From contig JAGWAO010000011.1 of assembly GCA_021296315.1 (NCBI GenBank), positions 1-32,744 on the forward strand: a stretch of DNA of 32,744 bases. The letters run 5' to 3'. Both the position numbers and the translations under genes were made by a program. Position 1 is the stretch's first letter. Each line of letters opens with the position of its first letter. The stretch comes from Acidimicrobiia bacterium. Its GTDB lineage: Bacteria > Actinomycetota > Acidimicrobiia > Acidimicrobiales > Aldehydirespiratoraceae. The notes under the pieces were generated by a model, which made no database searches, was not told where the DNA came from, and saw only the letters and a list, made by a program, of their open reading frames with translations. Below are positions 9,842-17,040 of the stretch, in pieces.

Positions 9842-11098
9842 TCAGATTCCCTCGGTGGCCAGAGCGACCACGGTGTTGAGCAGGACGTTGGCTCCGGCGA
9901 CGAGGTCGTCCGGCTCGGTGTGCTCGGCCGGGTTGTGGCTGATGCCCTTCACGCTGGGAACGAACACCATTCCCGCCGGACACACCCCGGCCAGGATCTG
10001 GGCGTCGTGGCCCGCACCGGACGGCATCCGCCGCACGGAAAGCCCCAGCGCCGAGGCGGTCGACTCGACCAGCTCCACTACCCGGGGATCGAACACCACA
10101 GGCTCGAAGCGGGCCACCCACTTGGTGTCGATCTCGACATCCTCTGACTCGGCCACCCGCCTGACCTCGTCCAGCAGGCGCCGCTCGGCCGACTGCAGAT
10201 CGTCGTCGTCGGTGTTGCGCAGGTCGATGATGAGCTGGGCCCTCGCGGCCACCACGTTCACGAGATCCGGATGCAGCCTCAGGGCTCCCACCGTTCCCAC
10301 CTGGGTGCCGCCCATCTCCGAGGCGATGCGCCTCACCGCCACCACCAGCTCCCCGGCGGCCAGACCTGCGTCGCGGCGCATGCTCATCGGGGTGGTGCCG
10401 GCGTGGTTCGACTGCCCGGTGATGTTCACCTCGGTCCACGAGATGCCCTGAACGCCGGTAACCGCTCCGATGCGCATGCCGTCGCGCTCCAGCACCGGCC
10501 CCTGCTCAATGTGGAGCTCCACGAAGGCGTAGGGATCCGGTCCCGGGCACGGCGTCGGGCCGCGGTAGCCGATGCGGTCCAGCTCGTCGCCGACCGACAC
10601 TCCGTTGGCGTCGGTGGTCGACATGGCCTCCTCGACCGTCAGCCCTCCCGTGTAGCAGAGGCTGCCCATCATGTCGGGCGGGAAGCGGGAGCCCTCCTCG
10701 TTGGTGAAGAACGCCGCGGCCAGGGGCCGCTCCAGCTCGATGTCGCTCTCGATCGCGGTCTCGATCACCTCCAGCGCAGCCAGCACGCCGAGGTTGCCGT
10801 CGTACTTGCCGCCGGTGGCGACTGTGTCGATGTGGGAGCCCATCATCACCGGCGGGCCGTCGCCGATGTCGGGCTGGGTGGCCACGACGTTCCCGATGGT
10901 GTCGATGCTCACGTCCAGGCCGAGGTCGCGCATCCAGGTGACCACCAGGTCGCGTCCGTCCTTGTCGGCGTCGGTGAGGGCGAGGCGGTTGTTGCCCCCT
11001 CCGGGGATCGGTCCGATCTCGGCCAGGTCCCACAGCCGCCGGAGCAGGCGGTCGCCGTTGATCTCCAGCAGCTGTCGATCGCCGTCGGATCCGGCCAT
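9842..11098 (-). CDS. M20-family hydantoinase/carbamoylase-type amidohydrolase
   Basis: The 418-residue protein matches the zinc-dependent M20 group that includes N-carbamoyl-L-amino acid hydrolase, beta-ureidopropionase and allantoate amidohydrolase. Metal ligands visible are H89 (GSHIDTV), D100 (KYDGNLG), E134/E135 (NEEGSRF), H196 (ELHIEQGP) and H388 (ISHNPAEH). The dimerisation domain carries NHAGTTPMSMRRDA (H232, R241). The reaction is hydrolysis of a carbamoyl or ureido C-N bond, giving ammonia and CO2 or an amino acid; the substrate cannot be set from sequence. I chose ATG 11098, because the longer frame from GTG 11170 only adds repeat-derived residues (ILEFLVGQP). The frame upstream is open back to the single stop of the alpha/beta hydrolase gene. 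fabH follows nine bases downstream. Confidence 0.88.
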   Translation of the reverse strand: MAGSDGDRQLLEINGDRLLRRLWDLAEIGPIPGGGNNRLALTDADKDGRDLVVTWMRDLGLDVSIDTIGNVVATQPDIGDGPPVMMGSHIDTVATGGKYDGNLGVLAALEVIETAIESDIELERPLAAAFFTNEEGSRFPPDMMGSLCYTGGLTVEEAMSTTDANGVSVGDELDRIGYRGPTPCPGPDPYAFVELHIEQGPVLERDGMRIGAVTGVQGISWTEVNITGQSNHAGTTPMSMRRDAGLAAGELVVAVRRIASEMGGTQVGTVGALRLHPDLVNVVAARAQLIIDLRNTDDDDLQSAERRLLDEVRRVAESEDVEIDTKWVARFEPVVFDPRVVELVESTASALGLSVRRMPSGAGHDAQILAGVCPAGMVFVPSVKGISHNPAEHTEPDDLVAGANVLLNTVVALATEGI

Positions 11099-11136
11099 GG
11101 GCGGCGAGGCTAGCCGCGGGTAAGTCGATGAGCGCC

Positions 11137-11243
11137 GCCGGGGCTGCCCGACCAGGAACTCGAGGATCACGGCCGGGGGCTGCCCGGCCAGGAACTCGAG
11201 GATCGCGGCCGGGGGCTACTCGGCCAAGAACTCCAGGATCGCG
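11137..11243 (-). repeat. Three 36-bp tandem repeats at the hydrolase-hydrolase junction
   Basis: Copies lie at 11137-11171 (35 bp, one base missing), 11172-11207 and 11208-11243. The copy at 11208-11243 is the 3' end of the alpha/beta hydrolase gene (AILEFLAE, stop). The other two encode AILEFLAGQPPA-like units in the same frame, with Gln where the first copy has its TAG stop. Confidence 0.95.
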
Positions 11244-12037
11244 GCCAGCGACTCCTCCTGCAGCTCGATGTAGTGCCCGTGGCCGCTGCCCTCGAAAACG
11301 ACCAGCCGGGCGTCGGGCAGGTTCTCGGCCACGTAGCGAGCACCGGCTCCGCCCGGCCCGGCGTCCAGCGGCGTGAGCACGTCCTCCGATCCCACCATGA
11401 CCAGCGTCGGTGCCGTCACCCGGTGGAGCTGGCCGGTGACGTCGGTGTCGATCATCGCCTGGCAAGCGTCGACGAAGACGTCGGTGCCGACGTTGCGGGC
11501 CGTGACCTCCTGCATCTGGTCCAGGGCCTCGTCGCCGCCGGAGGGACCGTCGAGGTAGGGGCGCGAGAAGGCGTGGGTGAGCAGCTGCTCGGCCAGTTCC
11601 CGCGACGCCACGCCGTAGGCCCGGGCCAGGCTCTGCCAGACCCGGAACTGGAGCACTCCCATGCGGTCGCACCGGCCCACGGCCCCCGCCCCGAGGAGCA
11701 GCTTGTCGACCCTGCCGGGGTAGCGGGCCGCGAAGTTCACGGCGATGAAGCTGCCCATCGATCCACCGTGGATGTGGGCTCGTTCCAGTTCCAGAGCGTC
11801 CATCAGCCCGGCCAGGTCGTCGCTCCAGGCGTCGAGGGTGTAGTGCTGGGCGGGGCGGTCGCTGCTTCCGTAGCCGCGGTGGTCGTAGTCGAGCACGCGG
11901 TAGTGCTGCGACAGACCGGGCGTGATGGTGGCATACCCCTCGTGCGCGCTGACGGCTCCGCCGATCTGGACGACGGTGGAGCCCTCGCCGCTGAACTGGT
12001 ACCACAGTTCGGCCCCGTTGACCTTGACCTTTGGCAT
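11216..12037 (-). CDS. Alpha/beta-fold hydrolase
   Basis: The 273-residue protein has the nucleophile elbow GGSMGS with S93, an acid at D219 (VGSEDVLTP) and a histidine at H253 (GSGHGH), the complete Ser-Asp-His triad. The oxyanion region GGAVSAHEGY and the strand YDHRGYGSSD are typical of the family. It should act in the cytoplasm on an ester, lactone or C-C bond; the substrate is unknown. The ATG is preceded by a good TAGGAG, six bases away. The last twelve codons have been copied twice downstream as 36-bp repeats. It is probably first in an operon with the M20 hydrolase and FabH, and divergent from the RidA-amidase genes. Confidence 0.9.
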   Translation of the reverse strand: MPKVKVNGAELWYQFSGEGSTVVQIGGAVSAHEGYATITPGLSQHYRVLDYDHRGYGSSDRPAQHYTLDAWSDDLAGLMDALELERAHIHGGSMGSFIAVNFAARYPGRVDKLLLGAGAVGRCDRMGVLQFRVWQSLARAYGVASRELAEQLLTHAFSRPYLDGPSGGDEALDQMQEVTARNVGTDVFVDACQAMIDTDVTGQLHRVTAPTLVMVGSEDVLTPLDAGPGGAGARYVAENLPDARLVVFEGSGHGHYIELQEESLAAILEFLAE

Positions 12038-12070
12038 CGGCGACTCCTACGGCGGGTGAGGGGCGGCGGC

Positions 12071-12076
12071 AGCGTA
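12071..12076 (-). promoter_or_regulatory. Possible -10 box TACGCT for the alpha/beta hydrolase gene
   Basis: TACGCT on the - strand lies about 34 bases before the ATG. CTGCTA at 12094-12099 is 17 bp further upstream and is a poor -35 match. It overlaps the first 49-bp element. Confidence 0.25.
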
Positions 12077-12089
12077 CATGCGCCGGTAG

Positions 12090-12138
12090 GAACTAGCAGC
12101 CCAGAGTGCGCATAAGGGACTGCGTGGCTGCCAGTTCG
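12090..12138. repeat. 49-bp inverted-arm element, copy 1
   Basis: It begins GAACTAGCAG and ends GGCTGCCAGTTCG. The arms are nearly complementary (AACTAGCAG and CTGCCAGTT). It is about 90 per cent identical to copy 2, which starts 72 bp away, and both lie in the 249-bp divergent gap. Confidence 0.85.
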
Positions 12139-12161
12139 CGGTGGGGTTGGGGTCGCTTGGG

Positions 12162-12210
12162 GAATTGGCAGACCAGAGTGCCCGTATGGGACTGCGTGGC
12201 TGCCAGTTCG
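12162..12210. repeat. 49-bp inverted-arm element, copy 2
   Basis: It begins GAATTGGCAG and ends GGCTGCCAGTTCG. AATTGGCAG at 12163-12171 pairs with CTGCCAGTT at 12200-12208 with one G-T pair. The similarity to copy 1 continues six bases past the element, to 12216. Confidence 0.85.
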
Positions 12211-12273
12211 CGGTGGAGCGGGCCCGGAGTTGCGGGCGGCGGGGCGGGTAGGGGGCCTGAACCGGCGGCAGCC

Positions 12274-12279
12274 TATATT
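12274..12279 (+). promoter_or_regulatory. Putative -10 box TATATT for leaderless transcription of the RidA gene
   Basis: TATATT stands out in GC-rich sequence. It is followed by seven bases and GTG 12287, so transcription would begin at the start codon. No -35 is evident. Confidence 0.5.
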
Positions 12280-12286
12280 GGCCGCC

Positions 12287-12688
12287 GTGCCGATGGATTC
12301 CGTGGTGGACGTACCGGGGCTGTGCCCGCCGCCCGAGCCGTACTCCTACGCCGTCCGGGCGGGCGACACCCTCTACCTGGCCGGCCAGGTAGCTCTGGAC
12401 GAGGCCGGCGAAGTGGCGGGTACCACCGTCGCCGAGCAGGCCCGCCAGGTGTGGGACAACATCGCAAGCGTCCTGGCCGCCTCGGGCAGCTCGATCGCCG
12501 ACGTGGTCAAGATCACCTACTTCATGCAGGACGTGCGGGAGATCACCGAGGAGATCGAGGTCCGGCGCGAGGTGTTCGCGGGCCGGCAGTTCCCGGCCGT
12601 GACCGCGTGCCAGGCCGCGGCCCTCGGCCTGCCCGGCCTCAAGATGGAGGTGGACGTGATCGCGGTGATCGGTGCCGGCGGTGAGTGA
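12287..12688 (+). CDS. RidA/YjgF/UK114 family protein lacking the catalytic Arg
   Basis: The 133-residue protein has the RidA fold pattern: YSYAVRAGDTLYLAGQVALDE near the start, then QARQVWDNIASVLAASGSS and a C-terminal KMEVDVIAVIG. RidA enzymes hydrolyse reactive enamine/imine intermediates, and RutC-type members act in pyrimidine nitrogen release. In canonical RidA an Arg sits in the FPAR motif near residue 105; here the motif reads FPAVTACQAAAL, so that Arg is replaced by Val and canonical imine deaminase activity is doubtful. GTG 12287 is chosen because TATATT lies seven bases upstream; ATG 12293 is the alternative. The gene overlaps the next by eight bases and heads the amidase operon. 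Confidence 0.85.
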   Translation: MPMDSVVDVPGLCPPPEPYSYAVRAGDTLYLAGQVALDEAGEVAGTTVAEQARQVWDNIASVLAASGSSIADVVKITYFMQDVREITEEIEVRREVFAGRQFPAVTACQAAALGLPGLKMEVDVIAVIGAGGE

Positions 12689-12926
12689 CGGCGTCCACGA
12701 CGAGCCGGTGGACAACGACGATCCGGTGGAGTTGACCGCGGCCCGCATGCGCGCCCTCGGCCTCGACCACGAGGTCTTCGACCCGGCGGCAGCATGGGCT
12801 GACCTGGCCCAGCGGATCGCGCAGAGTGCGAGCCTGGACGCGCTGGTGTCGCGGAGCGGCGGCCCGGATCCCACCGCCTTCGATCCGAGCTGGCCGGACG
12901 ACTCCCAGAGGCCGAGCGGGAAGTGA
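12681..12926 (+). CDS. Small GatC/AtzG-like protein upstream of the amidase
   Basis: This 81-residue acidic protein begins at GTG 12681, overlapping the RidA stop (GTGAGTGA). Its core, RMRALGLDHEVFDPAAAWADLAQRIAQSAS followed by a PDPTAFDPSW end, has the layout of GatC- and AtzG-type partners (DUF4089-like): a short helical region with a G-L motif, an LA-rich helix and a Pro/Phe tail. AtzG is the small subunit that stabilises the AtzE amidase, and its gene precedes atzE. By position and shape this protein is inferred to be the partner of the downstream amidase. The similarity is weak and I recognise no catalytic residues. Its last codons and stop overlap a short copy of the dispersed 3'-end element. 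Confidence 0.55.
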   Translation: MSDGVHDEPVDNDDPVELTAARMRALGLDHEVFDPAAAWADLAQRIAQSASLDALVSRSGGPDPTAFDPSWPDDSQRPSGK

Positions 12927-12955
12927 ACAAGAGCGGGAGTCACAGCGCCGCGCCG
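12907..12955 (+). repeat. Dispersed 3'-end element, short copy at the GatC-like gene
   Basis: It has the element's 5' motif AGAGGCCGAGCGG (12907-12919), then jumps to the internal part GAACAAGAGCGGGAGT (12925-12940) and a similar GC-rich tail. The middle of the full element is missing. It supplies the end of the small gene and the gap before the amidase. Confidence 0.7.
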
Positions 12956-13005
12956 GGACGGTCCGCCACCTGTCTGCGCTGCTCCCAGCATCTTCGGAAC
13001 TAGAC

Positions 13006-14415
13006 GTGATCACCATCCCAGAAGCCGCGAGGGCGCTCCGCTCCGGTGCCGCTACCAGCCGCGAGCTCACCGAGGCCAGCCTGGTCGCGGCGGCCGCCCT
13101 CGACGCCGACCTGTCAGCCTTCGTGGTCATGGACTCCGACGGCGCCCTCGCCGCGGCCGACGCCGCCGACGAGGCCATCGCGGCGGGACGCGACCTCGGG
13201 CCCCTCATGGGCGTGCCGGTCGGGATCAAGGACATCGTCGACGTCGCCGGGCTGCCCACCCGGTGCGGCTCGCCGGCCTATCCGGCGACCCCTGCGGCGA
13301 CCGACGCCACCCTGGTGCGGCGCCTGCGCCGGGGCGGAGCGGTCATCGCGGGCAAGACCACCACCCACGAGCTGGCCTGCGGCGTCTACAGCCCGCCGGT
13401 GTCGAACCCCTGGAACCTCAGCCGGATCCCCGGCGGATCGAGCGGCGGCTCGGGCGCCGCGGTCGCAGCCGGGATCGTGCCCATGGCCATCGGCAGCGAC
13501 ACCGGCGGCTCGATCCGCATCCCGGCGTCGTTGTGCGGCATCGTGGGGCTCAAGGCCACCTACGGGCGGGTGTCGCGCGCCGGGGTGGCCGCTCTGGCGT
13601 GGTCGCTCGACCACCTCGGTCCCCTGACCGCCACCGTGGCGGGCAGCGCCGCGGCCCTCGAAGTCCTCGCCGGCCCGGACCCGCTGGACCCCTCCGCCTC
13701 GCCGAGGCCCGTGCCGCAGTACACCCGCAGCCTGGACCGCGGAGTCGACGGGTTGAAGATCGGGGTGCTCGCCGGCGCGCCGCTGGAGCCCATGCAGCCC
13801 GACGTCGCCGAAGTGTTCGCGAGCGCGGCCGACCTGCTCGGCGCCCACGGCGCAGCCATGGTCGGCGTGGAAGTGCCCGAGCTGGAGCACGGACTGGCCG
13901 CCGAGTTCGGGATCGTCGCCCCCGAGGCCGCCGCGTACCACCGCGAGCTGCTGCGCCGCCGCCCCGACCAGATCGATCCCGGCATCCGCGCGCTGCTGGT
14001 GGCCGGCCTGATGATGGAGCCGGAGCACTACTTCAAGGCGTTGCAGGCCCGTCGGGCCATAGCCGACGCCCTGCGCCGCGCCTTCGTGGAGAACGGGCTG
14101 GACGCGCTGCTCACCCCGACCCTGCCGGCCACCGCCGCGCTCAATAGCGCGGACGACTTCTGGTTCGGAGATTCCGCTGAGCCGGTGACGCTGGCCTACG
14201 TGCGCACAACGGGCCCGTTCAACCTGTCGGGCCTGCCCGCGCTTTCGGTGCCCGCGGGCTTCGATCGCGACGGCCTGCCCGTCGGGCTGCAGATCGCGGC
14301 CGCGCCCTTCGACGAGGAGACCGCGCTGCGAGTCGGCGCTAGTTTCGAATCGGTCGCGGGTGTGTCCTCGAGACAGCCGCCGACATACTCAACCGGCGTC
14401 GTCGCCGACAGCTGA
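13006..14415 (+). CDS. Amidase-signature family amidase
   Basis: The 469-residue protein carries the Ser-cisSer-Lys triad of the family: K75 (PVGIKDIVD), S145 (PGGSSGGSG) and S169 (SDTGGSIRIPAS). Spacing of the two serines (24) is as in characterised members. The family hydrolyses amides to acid and ammonia, and includes GatA, AtzE, AtzF and urea-carboxylate hydrolases. The reading frame is open upstream to 12826, but that part is dispersed-repeat sequence and overlaps the small gene, so I chose GTG 13006; its ribosome site is weak. A GatC/AtzG-like gene just upstream suggests an AtzE-like pair. No gatB is present, so a role in Gln-tRNA synthesis is unlikely. Substrate unknown. Confidence 0.9.
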   Translation: MITIPEAARALRSGAATSRELTEASLVAAAALDADLSAFVVMDSDGALAAADAADEAIAAGRDLGPLMGVPVGIKDIVDVAGLPTRCGSPAYPATPAATDATLVRRLRRGGAVIAGKTTTHELACGVYSPPVSNPWNLSRIPGGSSGGSGAAVAAGIVPMAIGSDTGGSIRIPASLCGIVGLKATYGRVSRAGVAALAWSLDHLGPLTATVAGSAAALEVLAGPDPLDPSASPRPVPQYTRSLDRGVDGLKIGVLAGAPLEPMQPDVAEVFASAADLLGAHGAAMVGVEVPELEHGLAAEFGIVAPEAAAYHRELLRRRPDQIDPGIRALLVAGLMMEPEHYFKALQARRAIADALRRAFVENGLDALLTPTLPATAALNSADDFWFGDSAEPVTLAYVRTTGPFNLSGLPALSVPAGFDRDGLPVGLQIAAAPFDEETALRVGASFESVAGVSSRQPPTYSTGVVADS

Positions 14416-14439
14416 GCCGAGAACCGTGGGAGTGCCGAG

Positions 14440-15270
14440 ATGACCTTCGCCCACCTGCCGACGGGAGTCGATGTGTACTACGAGGTCGAGGGAGCCGGCG
14501 ACCCGCTGCTGCTCATCATGGGAACCAGCGCCGACCACACGACATGGGCCGCCCAGGTGGAGGCGTACCGGGACCACTACACGGTCATCACCTACGACGC
14601 TCGGGGGACGGGCCAGTCCACCCATCCGCCCGATGTCGAGAACTACTCGATGCGCATCCTGGCCGACGACGCGGCTGCCCTCCTGGACAGCCTCGGCGTG
14701 CAGCGAGCCCACGTCTCGGGCCTGTCGTTGGGCTCGGCCACCGCCCAGGAGATGGCGGTGAACCACCCGGCCAAGGTGGCCACCCTTCAACTGCACTGCA
14801 CCTGGGGCAGCTCCGACGAGTGGTTCATCCGCATGATCGAGACACTCGAGGTGCACATACTCCACGACGACCCCGCCGGCTACATCCGCGCCGGCCTGCT
14901 GTGGGTGGCCAGCCCCACCTTCATCAACGACCAGCCCGACGATGTGGAGGCCTTCGAGCGCGGCTTCATTGTCGACAACCCCCATCCACCCTCGAAGGCC
15001 GGACTGCTCGGCCACTTCCACGCCGACAAGACCCACGACGCGCTCGGCCGGCTCGGGTCCATAGAGGTGCCCACCCTCATTACCTCGGGTGAGGTGGACT
15101 GGCAGGTGCCGACCCGCTACGGCCTCGACGTCCAGCGCGCCATTCCGGGCTCAACCATGCACGTGTTCCGCGGCCCCCACTCCAGCCACATCGCCTTCCA
15201 CGAGATGGTCGACGAGTGGAACGCATTCACACTCGGCTGGCTCGACCGCCAGGCCCGCATCGCTGGCTGA
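14440..15270 (+). CDS. Alpha/beta-fold hydrolase, possibly RutD-like
   Basis: The 276-residue protein has YDARGTGQS after strand four, nucleophile S96 in GLSLGS, an acid at D220 (SGEVDWQVP) and histidines H247/H250 (GPHSSH). This is a complete triad. It resembles the group containing RutD and 3-oxoadipate enol-lactonase, but that grouping is by general pattern only. The ATG is preceded by GGGAG at a good distance. It lies 24 bp after the amidase and probably belongs to the same operon, which would put a RidA protein, an amidase and this hydrolase together. A copy of its last codons lies in front of the following tlyA gene. Confidence 0.85.
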   Translation: MTFAHLPTGVDVYYEVEGAGDPLLLIMGTSADHTTWAAQVEAYRDHYTVITYDARGTGQSTHPPDVENYSMRILADDAAALLDSLGVQRAHVSGLSLGSATAQEMAVNHPAKVATLQLHCTWGSSDEWFIRMIETLEVHILHDDPAGYIRAGLLWVASPTFINDQPDDVEAFERGFIVDNPHPPSKAGLLGHFHADKTHDALGRLGSIEVPTLITSGEVDWQVPTRYGLDVQRAIPGSTMHVFRGPHSSHIAFHEMVDEWNAFTLGWLDRQARIAG

Positions 15271-15357
15271 GCCTGCCGTCGTGACGCGGTCGACGACGTG
15301 GTCCGCTACTGCGTGGCCCCGGTCCCGCATCGCGACGTGAGCCCGCCGTCGTGACGC
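15254..15357 (+). repeat. 34-bp direct repeats joining the hydrolase stop and the tlyA start
   Basis: Copies lie at 15254-15287 and 15324-15357, offset 70 bp, with five differences. The first holds the hydrolase stop codon and a GTGACGC; the second holds the GTGACGC that starts tlyA. The 36 bases between them have no gene. Confidence 0.85.
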
Positions 15358-16166
15358 CCAGGCGCCGGCGGCTCGACCTTGAGTTGGTACGCCGGGGGTT
15401 GGCCGGCAGCCGCAGTGAGGCCCGCCGCCTCATCGAGGATGGGCGGGTGACCGTGGGGGGAGCGCCGGCGGCCAAGGCGTCGCGTCTCGTCGACCCGGGG
15501 GAGGCGGTGGTGGTGGCGGCCGACCCGCCCCGCTACGTGTCACGGGGCGGGCACAAGCTCGAAGCCGCGCTGGCCGGCTTCGGCATCTCCGCGGCTGGCT
15601 GCCGGGCAATCGACGTCGGCGCCTCGACCGGCGGCTTCACCGATTGCCTGCTGCAGCACGGCGCGGCGGCCGTGGTCGCCATCGATGTGGGACGCAACCA
15701 ACTCCACGAGCGCTTGCGGGCCGACCCTCGGGTTGCGTCGCTCGAGCGCACCGATGTCCGCAGCGTCACCACCGGTGCCATCGGGGGGCCGGCGGAGATC
15801 GTCGTGGCCGACGTCTCGTTCATCTCGCTGCGTCTGGTCGCCGCCGATCTCTGCCGGCTGGCGACCGCCGACATCGTCGTGTTGGTGAAGCCCCAGTTCG
15901 AGGCGGGCCGGGCCGAAGCCGACCGCGGCCGCGGCGTGATCCGCGACCCCGAAGTGTGGCGTCGGGCGCTGCTCGGAGTGTGCCGCGCCGTTGTGGGCGC
16001 CGGAGCGGCCATCATGGGGGTCATGGTCTCGCCTCTGACCGGTGCCGAGGGCAACGTGGAGTTCTTGCTGCACGCCGACGCGCGCCATGACGCCGCCGGT
16101 CTGGCCGAGGCCGACAGTGCCGTTGACGGTGCCGTGGCCGAGGCGGCTGGACCCGGGGGGCCGTGA
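15351..16166 (+). CDS. tlyA: TlyA family 16S/23S rRNA 2'-O-methyltransferase
   Basis: The 271-residue protein has an N-terminal S4 RNA-binding domain (about residues 6-60, ending in YVSRGGHKLE) and a FtsJ-type methyltransferase domain. The SAM site is DVGASTGGFTDCLL (88-101). The catalytic tetrad is visible as K69, D154 (VADVSF), K180 (VLVKPQFE) and E237 (EGNVEF), close to the numbering in Mycobacterium tuberculosis TlyA. It methylates cytidine 2'-OH groups in rRNA, a modification linked to capreomycin sensitivity in mycobacteria. The GTG start sits in the second copy of a duplicated junction. tlyA-nadK-recN is the usual actinobacterial order; nadK begins five bases after its stop. Confidence 0.95.
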   Translation: MTPRRRRLDLELVRRGLAGSRSEARRLIEDGRVTVGGAPAAKASRLVDPGEAVVVAADPPRYVSRGGHKLEAALAGFGISAAGCRAIDVGASTGGFTDCLLQHGAAAVVAIDVGRNQLHERLRADPRVASLERTDVRSVTTGAIGGPAEIVVADVSFISLRLVAADLCRLATADIVVLVKPQFEAGRAEADRGRGVIRDPEVWRRALLGVCRAVVGAGAAIMGVMVSPLTGAEGNVEFLLHADARHDAAGLAEADSAVDGAVAEAAGPGGP

Positions 16167-16171
16167 GTTAG

Positions 16172-17029
16172 ATGGCGGTCATCGGGCTGATCGTGCACCA
16201 GGGCCGCCCGGAGGCCGCCGCGGCAGCGCGCGATCTGTCGGTGTGGCTCGACCGGGAGGGCCATCGGGCCTGCATGCCTCCCGAGGAGGCGGCCGCCACG
16301 TCGTGCCCCGACCTCCAGGTCGATCCGGCACAGTTCGCGGCGGGCCTGGACGCCGTGGTGACCCTCGGCGGGGACGGTTCGATCCTTCGTGCGGTGGAAC
16401 TCGTCGGCGAGTCGGGCGTGCCGATCCTGGGCGTCAACTTCGGCCGGATGGCCTACCTCACGGAGGTGGCGCCGGCTGACGCTCACGCCGCCATTGACCG
16501 GGTACTGGCCGGCGACCACCGCGTCTCCGAGCGGATGCTGCTCACGGTGGAGTTCGACACCGGCGACGGGCGGGGCCGGCAGCGGCGGGTCGCTCTGAAC
16601 GAAGCGGTCGTGGAACGGCCGGCGGCCTCCTATGCCCTGCGCCTGGGAGTTTCGTTCAACGGCGAGCAGTTCACCACCTACGCGGCCGACGGCCTCATCG
16701 TGTCCACTCCCACCGGATCCACCGCGTACTCGCTGTCCGCGGGAGGACCCGTGATCGATCCCACCCATCGGGCCCTGCTGCTCACCCCGGTGTCGCCCCA
16801 CATGCTGTTCGACCGGTCCATGGTGGTGGCGGCCGACACGATGCTGCAGCTGGAGGTGCTGTCGGACCGGGGCGCGGTGCTGTCGGTGGATGGGCGGCGG
16901 TTGGCGGAACTAGACCATCACGACATCGTCGTGTGCTCCGCGTCGCCCCACCCGGCTCGTCTGGTGACCTTCGGAGCCCGCCGGTTCCACCAGGTGCTCA
17001 AGACGAAGTTCGGGCTCAATGACCGGTGA
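16172..17029 (+). CDS. nadK: NAD kinase
   Basis: The 285-residue protein has the NAD kinase signature GGDGS at 66-70 (VVTLGGDGSILRA), the NE motif (ALNEAVVER), and the glycine-rich YAADGLIVSTPTGSTAYS region that binds NAD. It phosphorylates NAD to NADP in the cytoplasm and sets the NADPH supply, which the sterol reductase homologue and biosynthetic enzymes nearby would use. Length is normal. It lies five bases after tlyA and is most likely translated from the same message. Downstream, repeats separate it from recN. Confidence 0.96.
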   Translation: MAVIGLIVHQGRPEAAAAARDLSVWLDREGHRACMPPEEAAATSCPDLQVDPAQFAAGLDAVVTLGGDGSILRAVELVGESGVPILGVNFGRMAYLTEVAPADAHAAIDRVLAGDHRVSERMLLTVEFDTGDGRGRQRRVALNEAVVERPAASYALRLGVSFNGEQFTTYAADGLIVSTPTGSTAYSLSAGGPVIDPTHRALLLTPVSPHMLFDRSMVVAADTMLQLEVLSDRGAVLSVDGRRLAELDHHDIVVCSASPHPARLVTFGARRFHQVLKTKFGLNDR

Positions 17030-17040
17030 CAGGAGTAGTG

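Noticed and set aside
11099-11170. N-terminal extension of the M20 hydrolase from GTG 11170
   Set aside because: The added residues are derived from the 36-bp repeats and are not part of the M20 fold; ATG 11098 fits the family better.
12038-12286. Small RNA or riboswitch in the divergent gap
   Set aside because: The two 49-bp repeat copies explain most of the structure; I recognise no known riboswitch core.
12826-13005. N-terminal extension of the amidase
   Set aside because: It overlaps the small gene and the dispersed element, and the amidase fold begins after GTG 13006.
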